From Beverwykella pulmonaria (lineage: Eukaryota; Ascomycota; Dothideomycetes; Pleosporales; Melanommataceae): a DNA stretch of 64,000 bases. Shown here one piece after another: positions 11,258-23,141 of this stretch. Position 1 is the first letter of the stretch, and every line of letters begins with the position of its first letter. The notes under the pieces are model-generated. The model saw only the letters and a list, made by a program, of their open reading frames with translations, was not told the origin of the DNA and did not search any database. Location of the stretch: positions 1,811,032-1,875,031 of the forward strand of contig BCHH01000001.1 in NCBI GenBank assembly GCA_001599595.1, in the 5' to 3' direction. The position numbers and the translations under genes were made by a program.

Positions 11258-13348
11258 TTAGAAGCTCTTCGCTACTTCAGGACGCCTCTTCTCAATAGCC
11301 AGCACCATGTCGACATACTTCCTACCCAACGGTTCCTTCTTCCTAGCACTCAACAGCGCCGCAGACTTGAGCACATTCTTGATCTGCCGTCCATTCAATT
11401 CTATCTTTGCGAGCTCGTCCATATCCTTCTCACTCCAATCCTGAAGGTCCAGCTTCCTCAAGAACGTCTCCCAGATATGACGTCTTGATTCAGCGGTCAG
11501 ATCTGGGTATGCCAGCGACACGTGGATTCTCGATTGAAATGCGGCGTCGATGTTGTCGATGCGGTTGGTGGTGAGGAAGAGAATGCCTTCATAGTACTCT
11601 AATGTACGTAGGAAGATACTAACGAGTTTGTTGCGCTCGAGATCGTGGGCTGAGCGCTTCTCAAGGAAGACGTCGCACTCATCGAGGAGGAGAACCGCGT
11701 TCCACTTAGCGATCATTTGCAAGATATTAGTGAGCTTGTATTCGACTTGATGGGGGTTAGAGCCAAGATCGCCGGAAGACATCATGTAGAGCGGCGCATG
11801 CATGTGCTCTGCCACCGATTCGGCGGTAAGGGTTTTGCCTACGCCCGGAGGTCCGCTCAGGAGCGTTACGAATCCCTTTCCTTTCCCGGCTACAACGTCA
11901 TCGAAGGAGCTTGCTTCCATTGCTTGAGCCTCCGCAAAAGAGAGAATGAGATCTTTTTGGTCCTCTGGCAGGACAAGTGACTTGAAAGCATCATCGTCGA
12001 ATTTGATCTCCGTGATTAGATCGATGTAGAAGAGTAGCCATTGCTTCTTCTTGAGCGAGTATCCCCGAACGCGAGGAGTGCAAATTAGTTGCAACTCCCT
12101 GGTCAGCTGCAGACGCTTCTCTTCTGCCTGCTTGCCGAAGATGTACATTTCGTCGCCTTGGTCGGCAGTGTCGGTGTTCTGGGATTCGACTTCTGGTTCT
12201 ACCGCGCCTTCTTTACCCTCTAGAGGCTCGATCCAACCTACGTACTGAGGAGAGAAGTTTCGAAAGGTATCCGAGTCGACGATGATGCGACCAGAGCAGT
12301 GCGTGGGTACTTCTTTTCCTTCTCGATCCCAAGTAACTGCATAGCCTTCATATCTAGGGCCTGTCAGCCTGAAGTCTTGTGGTTCTTGATGGAGTTCGAC
12401 TTACTCTTTGTAGTGACAGCCAGCTAGTTTCTCAAACACCTGACCACGCTTGATAAGAGCCTCCTCCAAAGCCTCTCTGTCCGGATGGAAAGAAATAGGG
12501 AATGCGCGTAATCCCTGGATGCTCGCGGTGCCTAAGAACTCAAAAATATTGATCGTCTCGATGCTTCTCCCAAAATGCGAACCATTCCAATCAATAGCTT
12601 CCGCAGTGAGTTGGTAGGCCATACCGCACTGAAGCTCAACATACTTCCCATTCCTTAGCTTTAGAGCCCCCGTGGCTCCCTTGTGCGACTTCGAATAAAT
12701 CACTTCTCCGGGCTGGAAGATAGTCCATGCATGATCGTACGTCGTCACGCCCTGAGAAATATAATCATCAAACGCCTTCAGCACATCTTTGAGCTCCTCT
12801 TTGAGGACATCGTAGAGGAGCTCGAGATGCTCTTCCGTGACGTCGTCGATGTCTTTCCTCTCTCTGTACTCGAGGAGTTTGGACCAGCGGTGAACGAAGG
12901 GCTGAAAGGGGGCCTCAAATTCGAGACGCTTGAGCTCGCAGCAGACCCCCGGGTAGTCAGCGAGGATCTCGCTGAGAGCTTCTTTGAGCCAGGGGGACTG
13001 GATGATGATGGAGTGGATGGAGTATTTCTTGCGCGAGTCGTTGGCTTTCTGAACTCGCGTTATGAGGGCGTGCTGAGCCGTCTCTATTGAAATCATTATT
13101 CAGCACAATTTCGAACTCAAAGGCACGGCTCAGCTTTCAAGGAGAGCTTGTGTCTTGGGGTGCGTACCTGAATTCTCGGCCGCTTCGGCAACGTCTTCAG
13201 GCTCTTCTTTTAGCCAAGTGAAGTTCTTGTCCGCATCTTTGGGTCCTTGATAGAGCGTCGTGTAGGAGGGGAGAGAGCCTTCCTTGGCAAGGGGTTTGGT
13301 GGTGCCGTTGGTGCCATTGGCAACAGGTTTGGTCTCACTTACAGCCAT
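11258..13348 (-). CDS. AAA+ ATPase with DUF7025-type N-terminal region
   Basis: A large fungal family of AAA ATPases; the substrate is unknown. There are three exons on the minus strand, 13348-13168, 13083-12405 and 12353-11258 (651 aa), with phases 1 and 2 that restore codons exactly. After a Thr/Asn-rich N-terminus comes the DUF7025-like region (about 65-330), including WTIFQPGEVIYSK and NIFEFLGTASIQGLRAFPI. The single AAA module has Walker A GPPGVGKT (about 453-460), Walker B LLLDECDVF (about 505-513), sensor-1-like FLTTNRIDNID and the Arg-finger region AFQSRIHVSL. The closest well-known relatives by domain are Bcs1/katanin-type AAA modules, but no targeting signal or transmembrane segment is seen. 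It is convergent with the NACHT-ankyrin gene, 232 bp between stops. Confidence 0.85.
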
Positions 13349-14556
13349 TTTGAGCAGATGATAGCTGAAAAGAAGTTTGAAGACGAGGGTGAAGATGAAG
13401 AAGGGGATTGAAGAGAAAATAGAGAGGCTTTCATAAAACGTAGACGAACCGGACGAGACTGTGAGCCAAACCCGCCGCACTGATTAACACAGTATTTATA
13501 TGAACCCGTCCGTACTCCAAGCTCTAGGCATCAGCTTCGATTTTGCGACTGTCACCCTTTTCCCGAACGATCATCTCTGTGCCACCATAAATATTCCTAG
13601 ATTAGGCTACAATGGGGTGAGATGCGCCACGACAGAGGCCGTTATTGGACATTGGATATTGGGGCGAAAGAGTGCATGCTGTTTGAAGGATTGCCATGCA
13701 TATGGCTTGGGCGTACTGCGCCACGAAGAGGGCTAATCAGAGACAGCATGTGAGAGGAACTGCTAGGCCCGCTTTTTCAAAGAGTGGAGCCAGGAATACG
13801 CTCGTCGATCGAAAAGGGCCGAGTTTGGGGGAGGGCAACCAAAAGGGTGACAGAAATTTGCCCCTTGAAACTCTGCGGAATTCTCTGAGAGACTCCAAGT
13901 GCTGTGCTGCAGGTATCGCATCTTACGTGTCGCTCATAGCACGGTCTCATCCAGTAAAAACTCAATAGAGAGAGAACGTGGGGGTTTACTGGTCTCACGT
14001 GACCGCGAGGATACCTGCTCCCGCCACGCAGTTTTGGGGATGTGAGGCGCACGCCCTTTCGAGTCTTGCATCGTAGAATAGACTACCTAGACGTATTCTC
14101 AAGTATATATTGTCTTCGGAGGCTGCCGAGGAGCGACGATTGGAACGTCGATGCCTGAAGATCTAGGCGGAGGCAGGATTCACCGGCCCGAGTGGCTAGC
14201 GCGCGACTTATGTCAGCGTTAGCGACGTTTTCTTCGAAGGCTGATTCTTTCGAAATTCACACTCTTGCTCCTCTCTTTCACACGGCCCCCCGCTTCAATT
14301 CTCGTGCGTCGTGTGCCCTACCTCCCCGCCGCTCCCCGTCACTCTGCGTGCGCCCCGCAGCCTGCTTCGAAAAGGATTCACCTCGCTTGATACGTCATTC
14401 CTCGACGTGTTCCCTAGTCATAAACTCTCACCGCATCAAGCAACACGAACAACGCAACAACGCAGCTGTTGAAACCAACCCGCACCCGCACGCACAACCG
14501 CCAGCAACTCCGCCCTCCCAACCACGCCGTACCCTCTTCTGTGACTTTGACTAGTC
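13349..14556. other. Divergent intergenic region, 1.2 kb
   Basis: This lies between the AAA ATPase start (13348, minus) and the eIF2A start (14557, plus), so it should hold both promoters and leaders. The last 250 bp before eIF2A are rich in C and T, as in many fungal 5' leaders. Open frames here (13500-13736, 14192-14554) have no recognisable product and no conserved features. Nothing else was recognised. Confidence 0.4.
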
Positions 14557-17113
14557 ATGGCGGTTCAGACGCAGTTGGCCTGTTCGTCGTCCTTGCCGGA
14601 ATATTGTTGGTGCCTGCTGATAGCTTGGTTCAGACCGTACTTCCAAGGGCATCGGAGTTTTTAACGCGGCCCCCGACTACAAGGCTCTCCCCGGATTTAC
14701 TCGGTAAAACACCCACCTGTATCTTGAAGGAACTTGAAGTTCATTTGTGCAACAGTCCCGAAGGCAACCTCCGATGCTGCTGCTACTCGCCCGACAGCAA
14801 ATACTTTGCATGGGCATCGCCCGAACAGTATGTTCTTCCTATGATTTGGGTCTCATGGAGAGCTTACACGTATTCCCTTCAGAGTTTCGGTCATTGATGC
14901 TTCTAATGGTAACCTCGTCACCACGCTTCCCACACCCAATGTTTTCGAACTCGGATTTTCTCCCTTGGGAACCTACATCATCACCTGGCAGCGGCCTAGC
15001 AAGGACGAAGAGGGCAACGCTACGAAGAATTTGAAGGTGTGGAGGACCTTGGTAGACGGCTCCGAGCAAGCCGAAGAGCGGACTGTCATCGGTGAATACG
15101 TGCAGAAGTCTCAGACTGGGTGGAATTTGCAGTACACGGCCGACGAAAAATTCTGCGCGCGTGCGGTGACAAACGAAGTGCAATTCTACGAGTCAGGGGA
15201 TCTGAGGACCGTTTGGAACAAACTCCGTGTTGAAGGAGTCACCACTTTCGCTGTTTCTCCTGGCAAAAACCATTCAGTTGCAGTTTTTGTCCCAGAGCGC
15301 AAGGTAAGCTGCTCCAAAGTCAGTCTGTGTGAGCAGGGCTAAATGATAGGATGATTAGGGTATGCCAGCTGCAGTCAAGGTCTTCCAGGTGCCCCAGTTC
15401 AATGCGCCCGTCTCTCAGAAGACATTCTTTAAGGGAGACAAGGTGCAATTGAAGTGGAACGATCTCGGCACGAGCCTGATTGTTCTGGCCCAGACGGAGG
15501 TCGACAAGACGAACAAGAGCTACTACGGGGAGACGAATATGTACATCCTTAGTGCGAACGGCTCCTTCGATTCGAGGGTACAACTCGGTGCGTCTTTGGG
15601 TCTGGACTATGGACGATTGACTTGGTACTAACGTCAGACAGATAAGGAAGGGCCTATCCACGACGTTGAGTGGTCACCGAACTCGAAAGAGTTTGGTGTC
15701 GTTTACGGCTACATGCCCGCGAAAACCACTATCTTTAATGCTCGCGCTGTTGCCCAGCACAACTTCGACCTCGCCCCGCGAAACACTATTCTTTTCTCCC
15801 CCCATGGCCGATTTGTATTTGTAGCCGGCTTTGGAAATTTGGCTGGTCATATGGACATTTACGATCTTGACAAAGACTACGCAAAAGTTTGCACCATCCA
15901 GGCCGCCAATTGTACTCACTGTGAATGGAGCCCTGATGGGAAGCACATTCTTACGGCAACCACGAGCCCACGCCTTCGTGTCGATAATGGAATACGTATC
16001 TGGCACGTGGGTGGAACTCTCATGTATCATGAAGATATGGTGGAGCTCTACCACGTCACTTGGCGCCCTCAATCGACGTCGGCCCTACCACTAGAGAATC
16101 CTCTTCAACCCGTGCCAGTCCCGCACGAGTCCGCTCTCCAGTATCTGAGCACAGTCAAGACGCCGTCCAAACCTGCGGGGGTATATCGACCCCCTGGAGC
16201 ACGTGGGACGACTACGCCTCTTCTGTTCAAGCGTGAAGATGAGGGCGGCGCTGCGTACACGAATACTGGGGTCTCGTCAACAAATGCAGGCTTTTCGAAC
16301 GGATTCGGAAAGCCTCGTCGTCGCGAGGTGCCTGGCGCTGAACTCGCCGATCCTCTTCCTCCAGGTGCCGCTCCGGGAGGCGGCGTCAGCTTGACTGGTA
16401 CTCAAGAAGGCGATGAGGCCATGTCAAAGGCTGCGCTGAAGAACAAGAAGAAGCGAGAAGCAAAGAAGGCGAAGGAGGCTGCTGAGCGGGCTGCTGGTCT
16501 TGTCGCCGATGGAGGCAATTCGAAACAAGCGACGGGACCTACGTCCACTGGCCGAAGCCCTGAGCGACGCGATCGGAACGATGCACGCGGTGATGCACGG
16601 AACGATGTAAGGGGTGATGCGCGAGGTCACCAACGTAGTCGAAGCAACAATGGAGGATTCGGGAGCCAAGGTGGTGGAAGGAGCTCAAGCCAACACCGCG
16701 CTTATCAGGGGAATAACCAAGGGAACAGTCCGGGCCCGCATCGCCGCCATGAATCTGGCTACGAGAATCAAGGCAATTACCGGGGTGGTTACCAGGGTCA
16801 TCAACAGAACCATCACCGTGCTGGGTCGGGTCATCAACAGCAGTATCAGAAGAATCCCAATGCCGCGCCGCCGCCAGCTCCGATCCAAACCCAATCCGAG
16901 GATCAGGGTCCGGCGCCTGACCTGACCATTACGAGCCCTGGAGGCGGTCTCCAGGACAAGAAAATGAGGAGCCTTCTTAAGAAGATGAGAGCTATCGACG
17001 ACCTGAAGATGAGGCAGGCGGGTGGCGAAAAATTGGAAGACACACAGGTTAAGAAGATCAGCACTGAGGAGTCCATACGTAAGGAGCTGGAGAGCTTGGG
17101 TTTCCGGGGCTAG
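14557..17113 (+). CDS. Eukaryotic translation initiation factor 2A (eIF2A)
   Basis: eIF2A is a cytosolic WD-repeat factor that can deliver initiator tRNA independently of eIF2. There are six exons: 14557-14581, 14634-14703, 14756-14827, 14883-15303, 15359-15587 and 15642-17113 (762 aa). The last intron carries a textbook branch site, TACTAAC. The joined N-terminus reads RTSKGIGVFNAAPDYKALPG then CCCYSPDSKYFAWASPE, typical for the family. The eIF2A beta-propeller spans about residues 1-420, including LGFSPLGTYIITWQRP, GWNLQYTADEKF, HDVEWSPNSKEFGVVYGYMP and CTHCEWSPDGKHILTATTSPR. The C-terminal third is disordered and basic, with Lys-rich, Gly/Asn/Gln/His-rich and Arg-Asp repeat stretches, ending in a helical LRKKMRAIDDLK-type segment. 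It is somewhat longer than yeast eIF2A (about 640 aa) because of this tail. The 25-nt first exon and its donor are the least certain part. Confidence 0.9.
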
Positions 17114-18182
17114 GACCGTTGCGACTGATGTTGAAGTACCGAGCTCCTTTATCTTGCTAACGAGAATCGAGTGCTGATTGTGTCGACGTCTTCAGAGACA
17201 AGAATCTTGATGTTTTGCATTCCTGGCGTTTGTTTTGTGACACCACGATGCCATGACCACGGCCGCGGTGTTTCTTGGAAAAGCTGGCATCTAGAATCTG
17301 ATATTAAGAGTGGGTTGAGACTGACGAATGAAAAATTTCAATTGCTTGATCCCGCTACTTCTGAGTTATCTTGTGTCCTTGATTCGTCATGTCTTGGGTA
17401 GTCTCTCGCTCTACTGTGGCTGCTTGCCAGATCTGCTAGTGCGACAGGACGCTCTCTAACAGATACAGGAGTGTACTGGCTGCTTCATAGACATGAAAGC
17501 CTTCACATGGCATTCTACCAAAATAATCCTATATTTTCGTGCGGAGCGCATAAAGGCTCGAATATGCCGTACAGGTTCGTCTATGTTGGTTGTTTGAGCA
17601 GTCGTGCATTCAAAAGCGGCCGTCTGCGCAATACAGGGGCTCCGTTCACCCTTGACACCCTTGCACGCCTTGCAGTAATACAACGGTGTGCCAACTTTTG
17701 ATCTGATAACGCAAAGCCACGCCGATCTTGGACGGTTGCCAACTCATCAGAAGCGAGACGATCGCTTGCAGGGGTGGCGTCCAAGTGACATCGGTGCCTC
17801 CCGAATATCCAAACAACATGGGTCTTGCGCCGTTGTTTTCGTTCTTATCAGATCTCTTTAGACGAGCAGTGGGTTGTTCGCTCCGTTGCTTCGCGGCGCC
17901 CCCTCCACCTCCTTCACGTGTCGAACTGCGGATGCGGTCGTTTTTCATGCAGGCAGACTGATTAAACATTCTTGGTCAGCCATTAGCCTGTGAGGTCATC
18001 GGCCCGTGCGTCGCCCAATTGGCCGCGCCATTCCAAGATGGCTGGACGGCTGCAGGCCGTGGGATGTCCCTGGGAGCACCGCTTCGCGCTTGGTTCCAGT
18101 GAATTGTGTTAATGCTGGTTTGCCCTTGACCTCCTCCCACTGCTTCTCCATCATCGTCCTCTCGACACGTACCGGCACGGCC
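17114..18182. other. Intergenic region between eIF2A and DUF2985 gene, 1.07 kb
   Basis: The flanking genes lie in tandem, so this should contain the eIF2A 3' UTR and the promoter of the next gene. It holds only short overlapping frames on both strands with no family signal. No RNA gene or repeat was seen. Confidence 0.4.
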
Positions 18183-20333
18183 ATGGACAAATTAAAGGTA
18201 AAGGCGCGTTCGGCGCAAAACAGAGTTGCGGAGCGAACCTCGCGAGGCACTGGCAGCGGCTCCCTCTCAGTGCCTCACTCGACCCTTCCGCCAAGCGACA
18301 ACTCCAGCACGCTCGGTGTAAACGAAGGATATATCGGCCCTCAGCCGGGGACCGCAGCGCGCGACTTTGCTGTGCCCGACGACAAGATCGAGCCCCCGAC
18401 CTCTCTGCAGTCGTCGGTAGACGCTGGTCAACCCGTCGCGGCGCCATCCAAATTTGGCAATTCTGGAAGGGCAGGTCCAAGGTATCCTACGCTCTGTTTC
18501 TAAGCCGCAGGTGCAGTTGCTGATTTTGCGCAGTAAAACCGCCCAAGATGCTTCGATGCTGCAGATTCCCGCCCAGGGAAGCAGCAACAACAACACCCTC
18601 AGACAAGTGCGCAGCCGGCCGAACATGGGGATACGAAACCCCAGCATTGGCATCAGACGCATTCCCTCGTCACAGGAGCTGCGCGAAGCCGCCCAGAACC
18701 CGAACGCATCCTCAACCATTCAACTGCAGCAGACACCTTGCCGCCTGCCCGCGCTCGACGAAGATTGCCAGCTCGATACCGCCCCGTCATCAAGCTCATC
18801 CGACTCTTCGACACAAGAGGAACAGCCCAGCCGAATAAGGAGAGCAAGCAACGCTTTCCAGACAAAGTTTGGATTCAAGAAAGAGAAAGGAAAGGACGCG
18901 GAAGCCGGCGATGAGCGCCCTGTAACACCTGGCGAAATGCCCCGGGAGTATGCAGCCAGCATGGTGGATGTGCTGGACACCCTTGGTAAGCTGGATCAGA
19001 GGCGGCGTGTGAGACTCCATGCTAATGATGGCAGACCCTGAAGTTCAGACTCTTACCTCTCTCACGAACGTACAAAACTCCCTTTTCGTCCCCAATCTCG
19101 GCAGATTCGTAAATCGTCGACCCACCTACAATCTGCGGCGGGCTCCAAGTGAGACGCAAAGTCTAGAGGATATCGACAAAATCCTAGCACCTGTGCGAGA
19201 AGCGGAAAGCAGCGCTCTCCCCGGTTTACAAAGGAGTGCAACAGCTGGCACCATGGCAACTCTGGCTACAATAGATTCTAGGATGAGCGATTCGCGATTT
19301 GCCGTGTTGCCACACGGCACATCGCTCGAGGGCTGGAGCAAAGAAGACAAGAAGGAACTGAACGACCACGTGAGACATATGCTACACTCCAAGAGGTCAA
19401 AATTCAAGCGCTCTATGAGAGGGTTCGGTCAATATGTCCGCAGACGTAAGTTTATCCATGTCAACCAAGACCGCAGATCTAACTAGAATAGCATTGGGCT
19501 TCCTCGTTACATTATATGCTACGCTTATCACACTCTTCGGGCTTGCATGGGTTCTCTTCTTGATCGGCTGGATCAATGTTGGTGGACGACAGTTATACAT
19601 CATCAACGTCATTGACAACATCCTCGTTGCTCTCTTCGCCGTCGTCGGCGACGGTCTCGCCCCCTTCCGTGCCGTTGATACGTACCATATGATATACATC
19701 GCGCATTATCATCACTTTACCTGGTCACGCCGCAAGAAGGAAATGCTCCCGGAACTCCACGACCACAACGACCTTCCAGCGGCCAACGCGCCTATATCTG
19801 GGCCACGAGACTCCGACCCAGAGGATATCGAGAAACAGTGGGAATTCACCGTCCTGACCCCAAAACAACAAGCCAAGCTCGAGCATCACCAAGAAAAATT
19901 CTGCAAGTCGCACAGTTTCTACAAACCCCACGAGACAGAAACACATCATGCATTTCCGCTACGGCTCCTTGTAGCGATTGTTGTGCTCCTTGACTGCCAC
20001 TCCTTGTTCCAAATCGCTCTTGGTGCGTGTACCTGGGGCATATACTACAAGGACCGCCCATTCGCTCTGACAACCGTCATCCTTTGCTGCTCAATTACGT
20101 GTAACGCCACAGCTGGATTGATTATCCTGATTGGAGATCGTCGGACCAGGAAGAAGGATGTGCTGGAGCGAATGAACAGACAGGAGTTGACCGAAGAGGC
20201 TATACACAAGGTTGAGAAAAAGAAGGAAAAGGAGAGTGAAAGTGAAAACGACGAGTCATTGAAGGCTAAGGAAGTAAGACGTTCGTTGAACATAATGAGG
20301 AAGCATAGGAAGGAGGAAAGTGCATATCCTTGA
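18183..20333 (+). CDS. DUF2985 family integral membrane protein
   Basis: A fungal membrane protein family of unknown role. There are four exons, 18183-18481, 18534-18985, 19035-19445 and 19492-20333 (667 aa), with all codons restored across introns of 46-52 nt. The first 300 residues are disordered, rich in Ser, Thr, Pro and Arg. A conserved-looking part from about 300 contains LFVPNLGRFVNRRPTYNLRR and the basic segment DHVRHMLHSKRSKFKR just before the membrane region. Four hydrophobic segments follow at about 389-415, 428-447, 544-572 and 578-602, with an IDNILVALFAVVGDGLAPFR motif typical of the family. A Tyr/His-rich loop separates TM2 and TM3. The C-terminus is a Lys/Glu-rich predicted helix. 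The frame from 18454 upstream of the exon 2 acceptor is not used. Confidence 0.82.
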
Positions 20334-20804
20334 ACAGCGTTTTGGGCATTGGGTTTCTGGAAAATTTGTGCATTTGTAGGATTTGGATGTTATTACTAGC
20401 GCTTTTTATTAGCATGGTTTAGATGTGCTGTTGTCATTGCACTTTTCCGTCTTCAAGTTGTGATACCTTCGCAAGAGTTGAGTGGTAAGCTAGGCTACAA
20501 ATGGTTAGCTGCATCGGGGTTTTAGACCACGATCACAACTGCTCAACCTCAGTCTAGGTTGCAACGACTACCTCTTACCGACGTCACCCCCACAACTAGG
20601 GGAAATAATCTGCCTTGTCCTCATAAGTTGCACCAGTTGGGTGTTGTCTCTTGTTGGCTTTTTCATGCCAGGAAAAGTTTGGAAGGCGTGTACTTTTCGG
20701 AAGAAATCGTTCAAAGAGACGAACCAAGCACTAAAGCCAATTCTCTAAAAACTACATTAAGTTTGGAAACCTTCCAGCTGGCTTTCCGACGCAATCCGTT
20801 CGCG
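20334..20804. other. Intergenic region upstream of the BTB gene, 471 bp
   Basis: This holds the DUF2985 gene 3' end and the BTB gene promoter. The reading frame of the BTB start extends upstream to an ATG at 20559, but the first 82 residues of that extension show no domain. The ATG at 20805, next to MADDTFWSSG, is preferred. Confidence 0.4.
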
Positions 20805-21675
20805 ATGGCGGACGACACGTTTTGGTCGTCGGGCGCTCCGTCGGCAAAACGGAAGAGGTTTAATCTCGTAGGGGAGACGAGGGAGTTGAATGTCGAGGCG
20901 AGTAAGATTGACGATGTTAGGGTTGCGGTGCGCAAGGGTATTCGGTTTGTCTTTCGCTTTCGTGAAAGCTACATTGCCTTGAACACTGACGCTCGAAAGA
21001 GTTAATTGTCAGACTATCGAAGTCACCGTCGGCCCTGAAGACGACAAACAATCCTTCCACGTACACGAGGATGCTCTTTGTGACCGATCTGAGTTCTTCC
21101 GCAATGCCATGAAGCCTGAATGGGCATCCGTGCGTCCGGATCCTCGAATTATCGACCTGCCTGACGATGACGCGGCTGCGTTCTCACTCTACCAGCAGTG
21201 GCTGTACTCTAAGCAACTTCCTATTCTCCCTGACGACCCTGAAGAGACCGGTGCGTCTAGCGAGGGGTATCACACAATGGCATATGCCTATGTTCTTGGC
21301 GAACGACTTATGGACCGCGAGTTCAAGAACGCCATTTCAGACACCTACGTCCTGTACGCGCGCGGGACACCCCCAGGAAAACGCTACTACCCTTCCAACG
21401 AGGAGATCTGTATCATCTATGAGGGTACGAATGAGAAGTCACCAATCAGGCAGCTACTGGTCGATATTTGGTGCTGTCGAGGCAAGCATGAGTGGATTGA
21501 ACATAATCAGGATTTGCCGAAGGACTTTTTGGTTGAGTTAACCAAGGCGCTGTTGAAGGCGAGGCCGAGTTTGGAGAACTTGAGTCGGCCGTGGAAAAAT
21601 CAGCATGTGCAGTACCAGGAGAAGGATACCAAGGTTGAGGCTGAGGCTGAGGCTGAGGAGAGCGGACCGGCTTGA
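20805..21675 (+). CDS. BTB/POZ domain protein
   Basis: BTB domains mediate dimerisation and often recruit substrates to Cul3 ubiquitin ligases; this gene's partner is unknown. There are two exons, 20805-20927 and 21013-21675 (261 aa). The donor GTGCGC at 20928 was chosen because it alone joins the conserved frame in phase to ACT ATC GAA at 21013; other GT sites nearby (20938, 20945) break the frame. The BTB core is visible as IEVTVGPEDDKQSFHVHEDAL, SEFFRNAM, RIIDLPDDDAAAFSLYQQWLY and YHTMAYAYVLGERLMDREFKNA. The C-terminal part (DLPKDFLVELTKALLKARP) recurs in the two decayed copies downstream. The protein ends in an EAEAEAE run encoded by a GAGGCT repeat. This subfamily is common and expanded in Dothideomycetes. 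Confidence 0.8.
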
Positions 21676-22235
21676 GGGATTTGGGATGGATATCGGATGT
21701 CGGCTTGAGGGATCGAGGCGGAGCATTTCGCGGTATATTTGCACGCTCATGACTGTATGTTATTGGGCGTTTGGAATATACATATTGGCTGGGTAGACTT
21801 TTCGAGGCTGAAGTCTATTAGTACTTTGGCATAGGAAAGAGTGACAATTGCTGATGGAATTATGGATTTGTATACACTTTTAGCCTCCCGACCTTCGTGG
21901 TCATCATCATGATGACTGTGAAGTACTTCAACATTTTAACAATATATACTATTCGACTAGGCCTTGAGGTAGATACCCGACGTTAGTAGATGTCTCAGTG
22001 AGTGAGAACAGAGTCAGGGACCAAGTCGTCGCGCTAAAGTCCCCCGAGGTATATGGATGTACTCTATATACCAATAAATCATCCAAATAGTAAAAGGCAG
22101 CACTTTGGTTTTACCCTTCCCAGCGACGACCAGCGCAGTAGAACATCGTCCTTACAAGATCCGGCGTAACAGGTCAGGTGAGAGATCATACGGCAGGGTA
22201 AGTGCAGGTGAGCAAGTGAGTACAACTCCTTCTCG
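21676..22235. other. Intergenic stretch between BTB gene and first BTB fragment
   Basis: Fairly AT-rich 560 bp with no open frame of interest. Any N-terminal BTB portion belonging to the 22236 fragment should lie here, but I could not recognise it by eye, so it is either deleted or decayed beyond recognition. Confidence 0.4.
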
Positions 22236-22448
22236 GTGTTTGGGCACGCGAAGTTGATGAAGACTGGAGCCCTTTTCCTTAACTATCTCCCACTGGAATT
22301 CGTCCTCGATCTCACTAAATCTATACTCGAACTCAGGCCGACGCCAACGTGTCTCACTCCGAAACAGTCGATGGAGGAGGCAGAGAAATACTGCGAAAAT
22401 AAGGCAAGATTAGAAAATATACCAAAGAGGTGGCATGCGAGAGGGTGA
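22236..22448 (+). pseudogene. BTB-family C-terminal fragment
   Basis: The frame (70 codons) contains LPLEFVLDLTKSILELRP, which aligns with DLPKDFLVELTKALLKARP near the C-terminus of the intact BTB protein ending at 21675. The preceding BTB core is absent, so this looks like a truncated paralogue. The tail after the match (Glu/Lys-rich, LENIPKRWHARG) is different from the intact gene. It could instead be a terminal exon of an unrecognised gene, but no upstream coding exon was found. Confidence 0.5.
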
Positions 22449-22676
22449 AATGGAGGAGCACGGGGAACAACAGTGCCAGGACAGCTTTTCAACGATGTGA
22501 GCGGATAATGCTTCATGTGATCTGGATGTGATGCTTTTGCAGAAGAACTTATTATTCATATGGGACATTCTCAACAGCTTTATGTCATACACGAAGCGGT
22601 ACTCGGCTCAAGCTCTACATTCTCTCAATAAAGGGAGCTGAATCGCAACTGGATCCTAGGACGGTCGATTTGAGCC

Positions 22677-23141
22677 ATGACACCAAGAGACGTTGTCTAT
22701 GAGTGCTCATCGGTTGTATTTCAGGAACATCCAACCGAGGACCTTCAACAAATTACAGAGAGTAGGTTTAAATCTTTGGCTGGGGTGTATGCTCTCGGTG
22801 AGGAATCAATGGATTCAAAGTTTAAGAATGCAATCCTGGAGGAGATTATTTCCGCTTCGACAACGAAAAAGCATTATCTAACTGGGGAGGATGTGACTAC
22901 CATCTTGGAAGAACTTTTACCCTTTTCTCCTGCGAAATAGCTTATAGTCGACTTCTACGCACATCAGGCTCTGGGAGATGGTCCGAAGAATTGGAGGGTG
23001 GGCCTGGAGAATTGTCTGAAGGAGTTCTTGGTTGAGGTGGTGCTTGCTGGGGCGAGCTTGAGGGCTGAGATGCCAATGGAAAAGGCTCCGTGGAGACTTG
23101 CGGGTCTTGCACATCGCGACGAGGAAGATGAGCCGGCTTAA
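22677..23141 (+). pseudogene. BTB-family paralogue interrupted by one in-frame stop
   Basis: A single frame of 154 codons runs from 22677 to the TAA at 23139-23141 with one TAG at 22938-22940. Before the stop it reads GVYALGEESMDSKFKNAI and HYLTGEDVTTILEE, matching AYVLGERLMDREFKNAI and YYPSNEEICIIYEG of the intact BTB protein. After the stop it continues LIVDFY then CLKEFLVEVVLAGASLRAEM, matching LLVDIW and KDFLVELTKALLKARP. The stop replaces the Gln of the intact paralogue (CAG to TAG), one C-to-T change. The N-terminal BTB portion is missing or diverged. Either a recent pseudogene or, less likely, a stop handled by readthrough or splicing. Confidence 0.65.
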
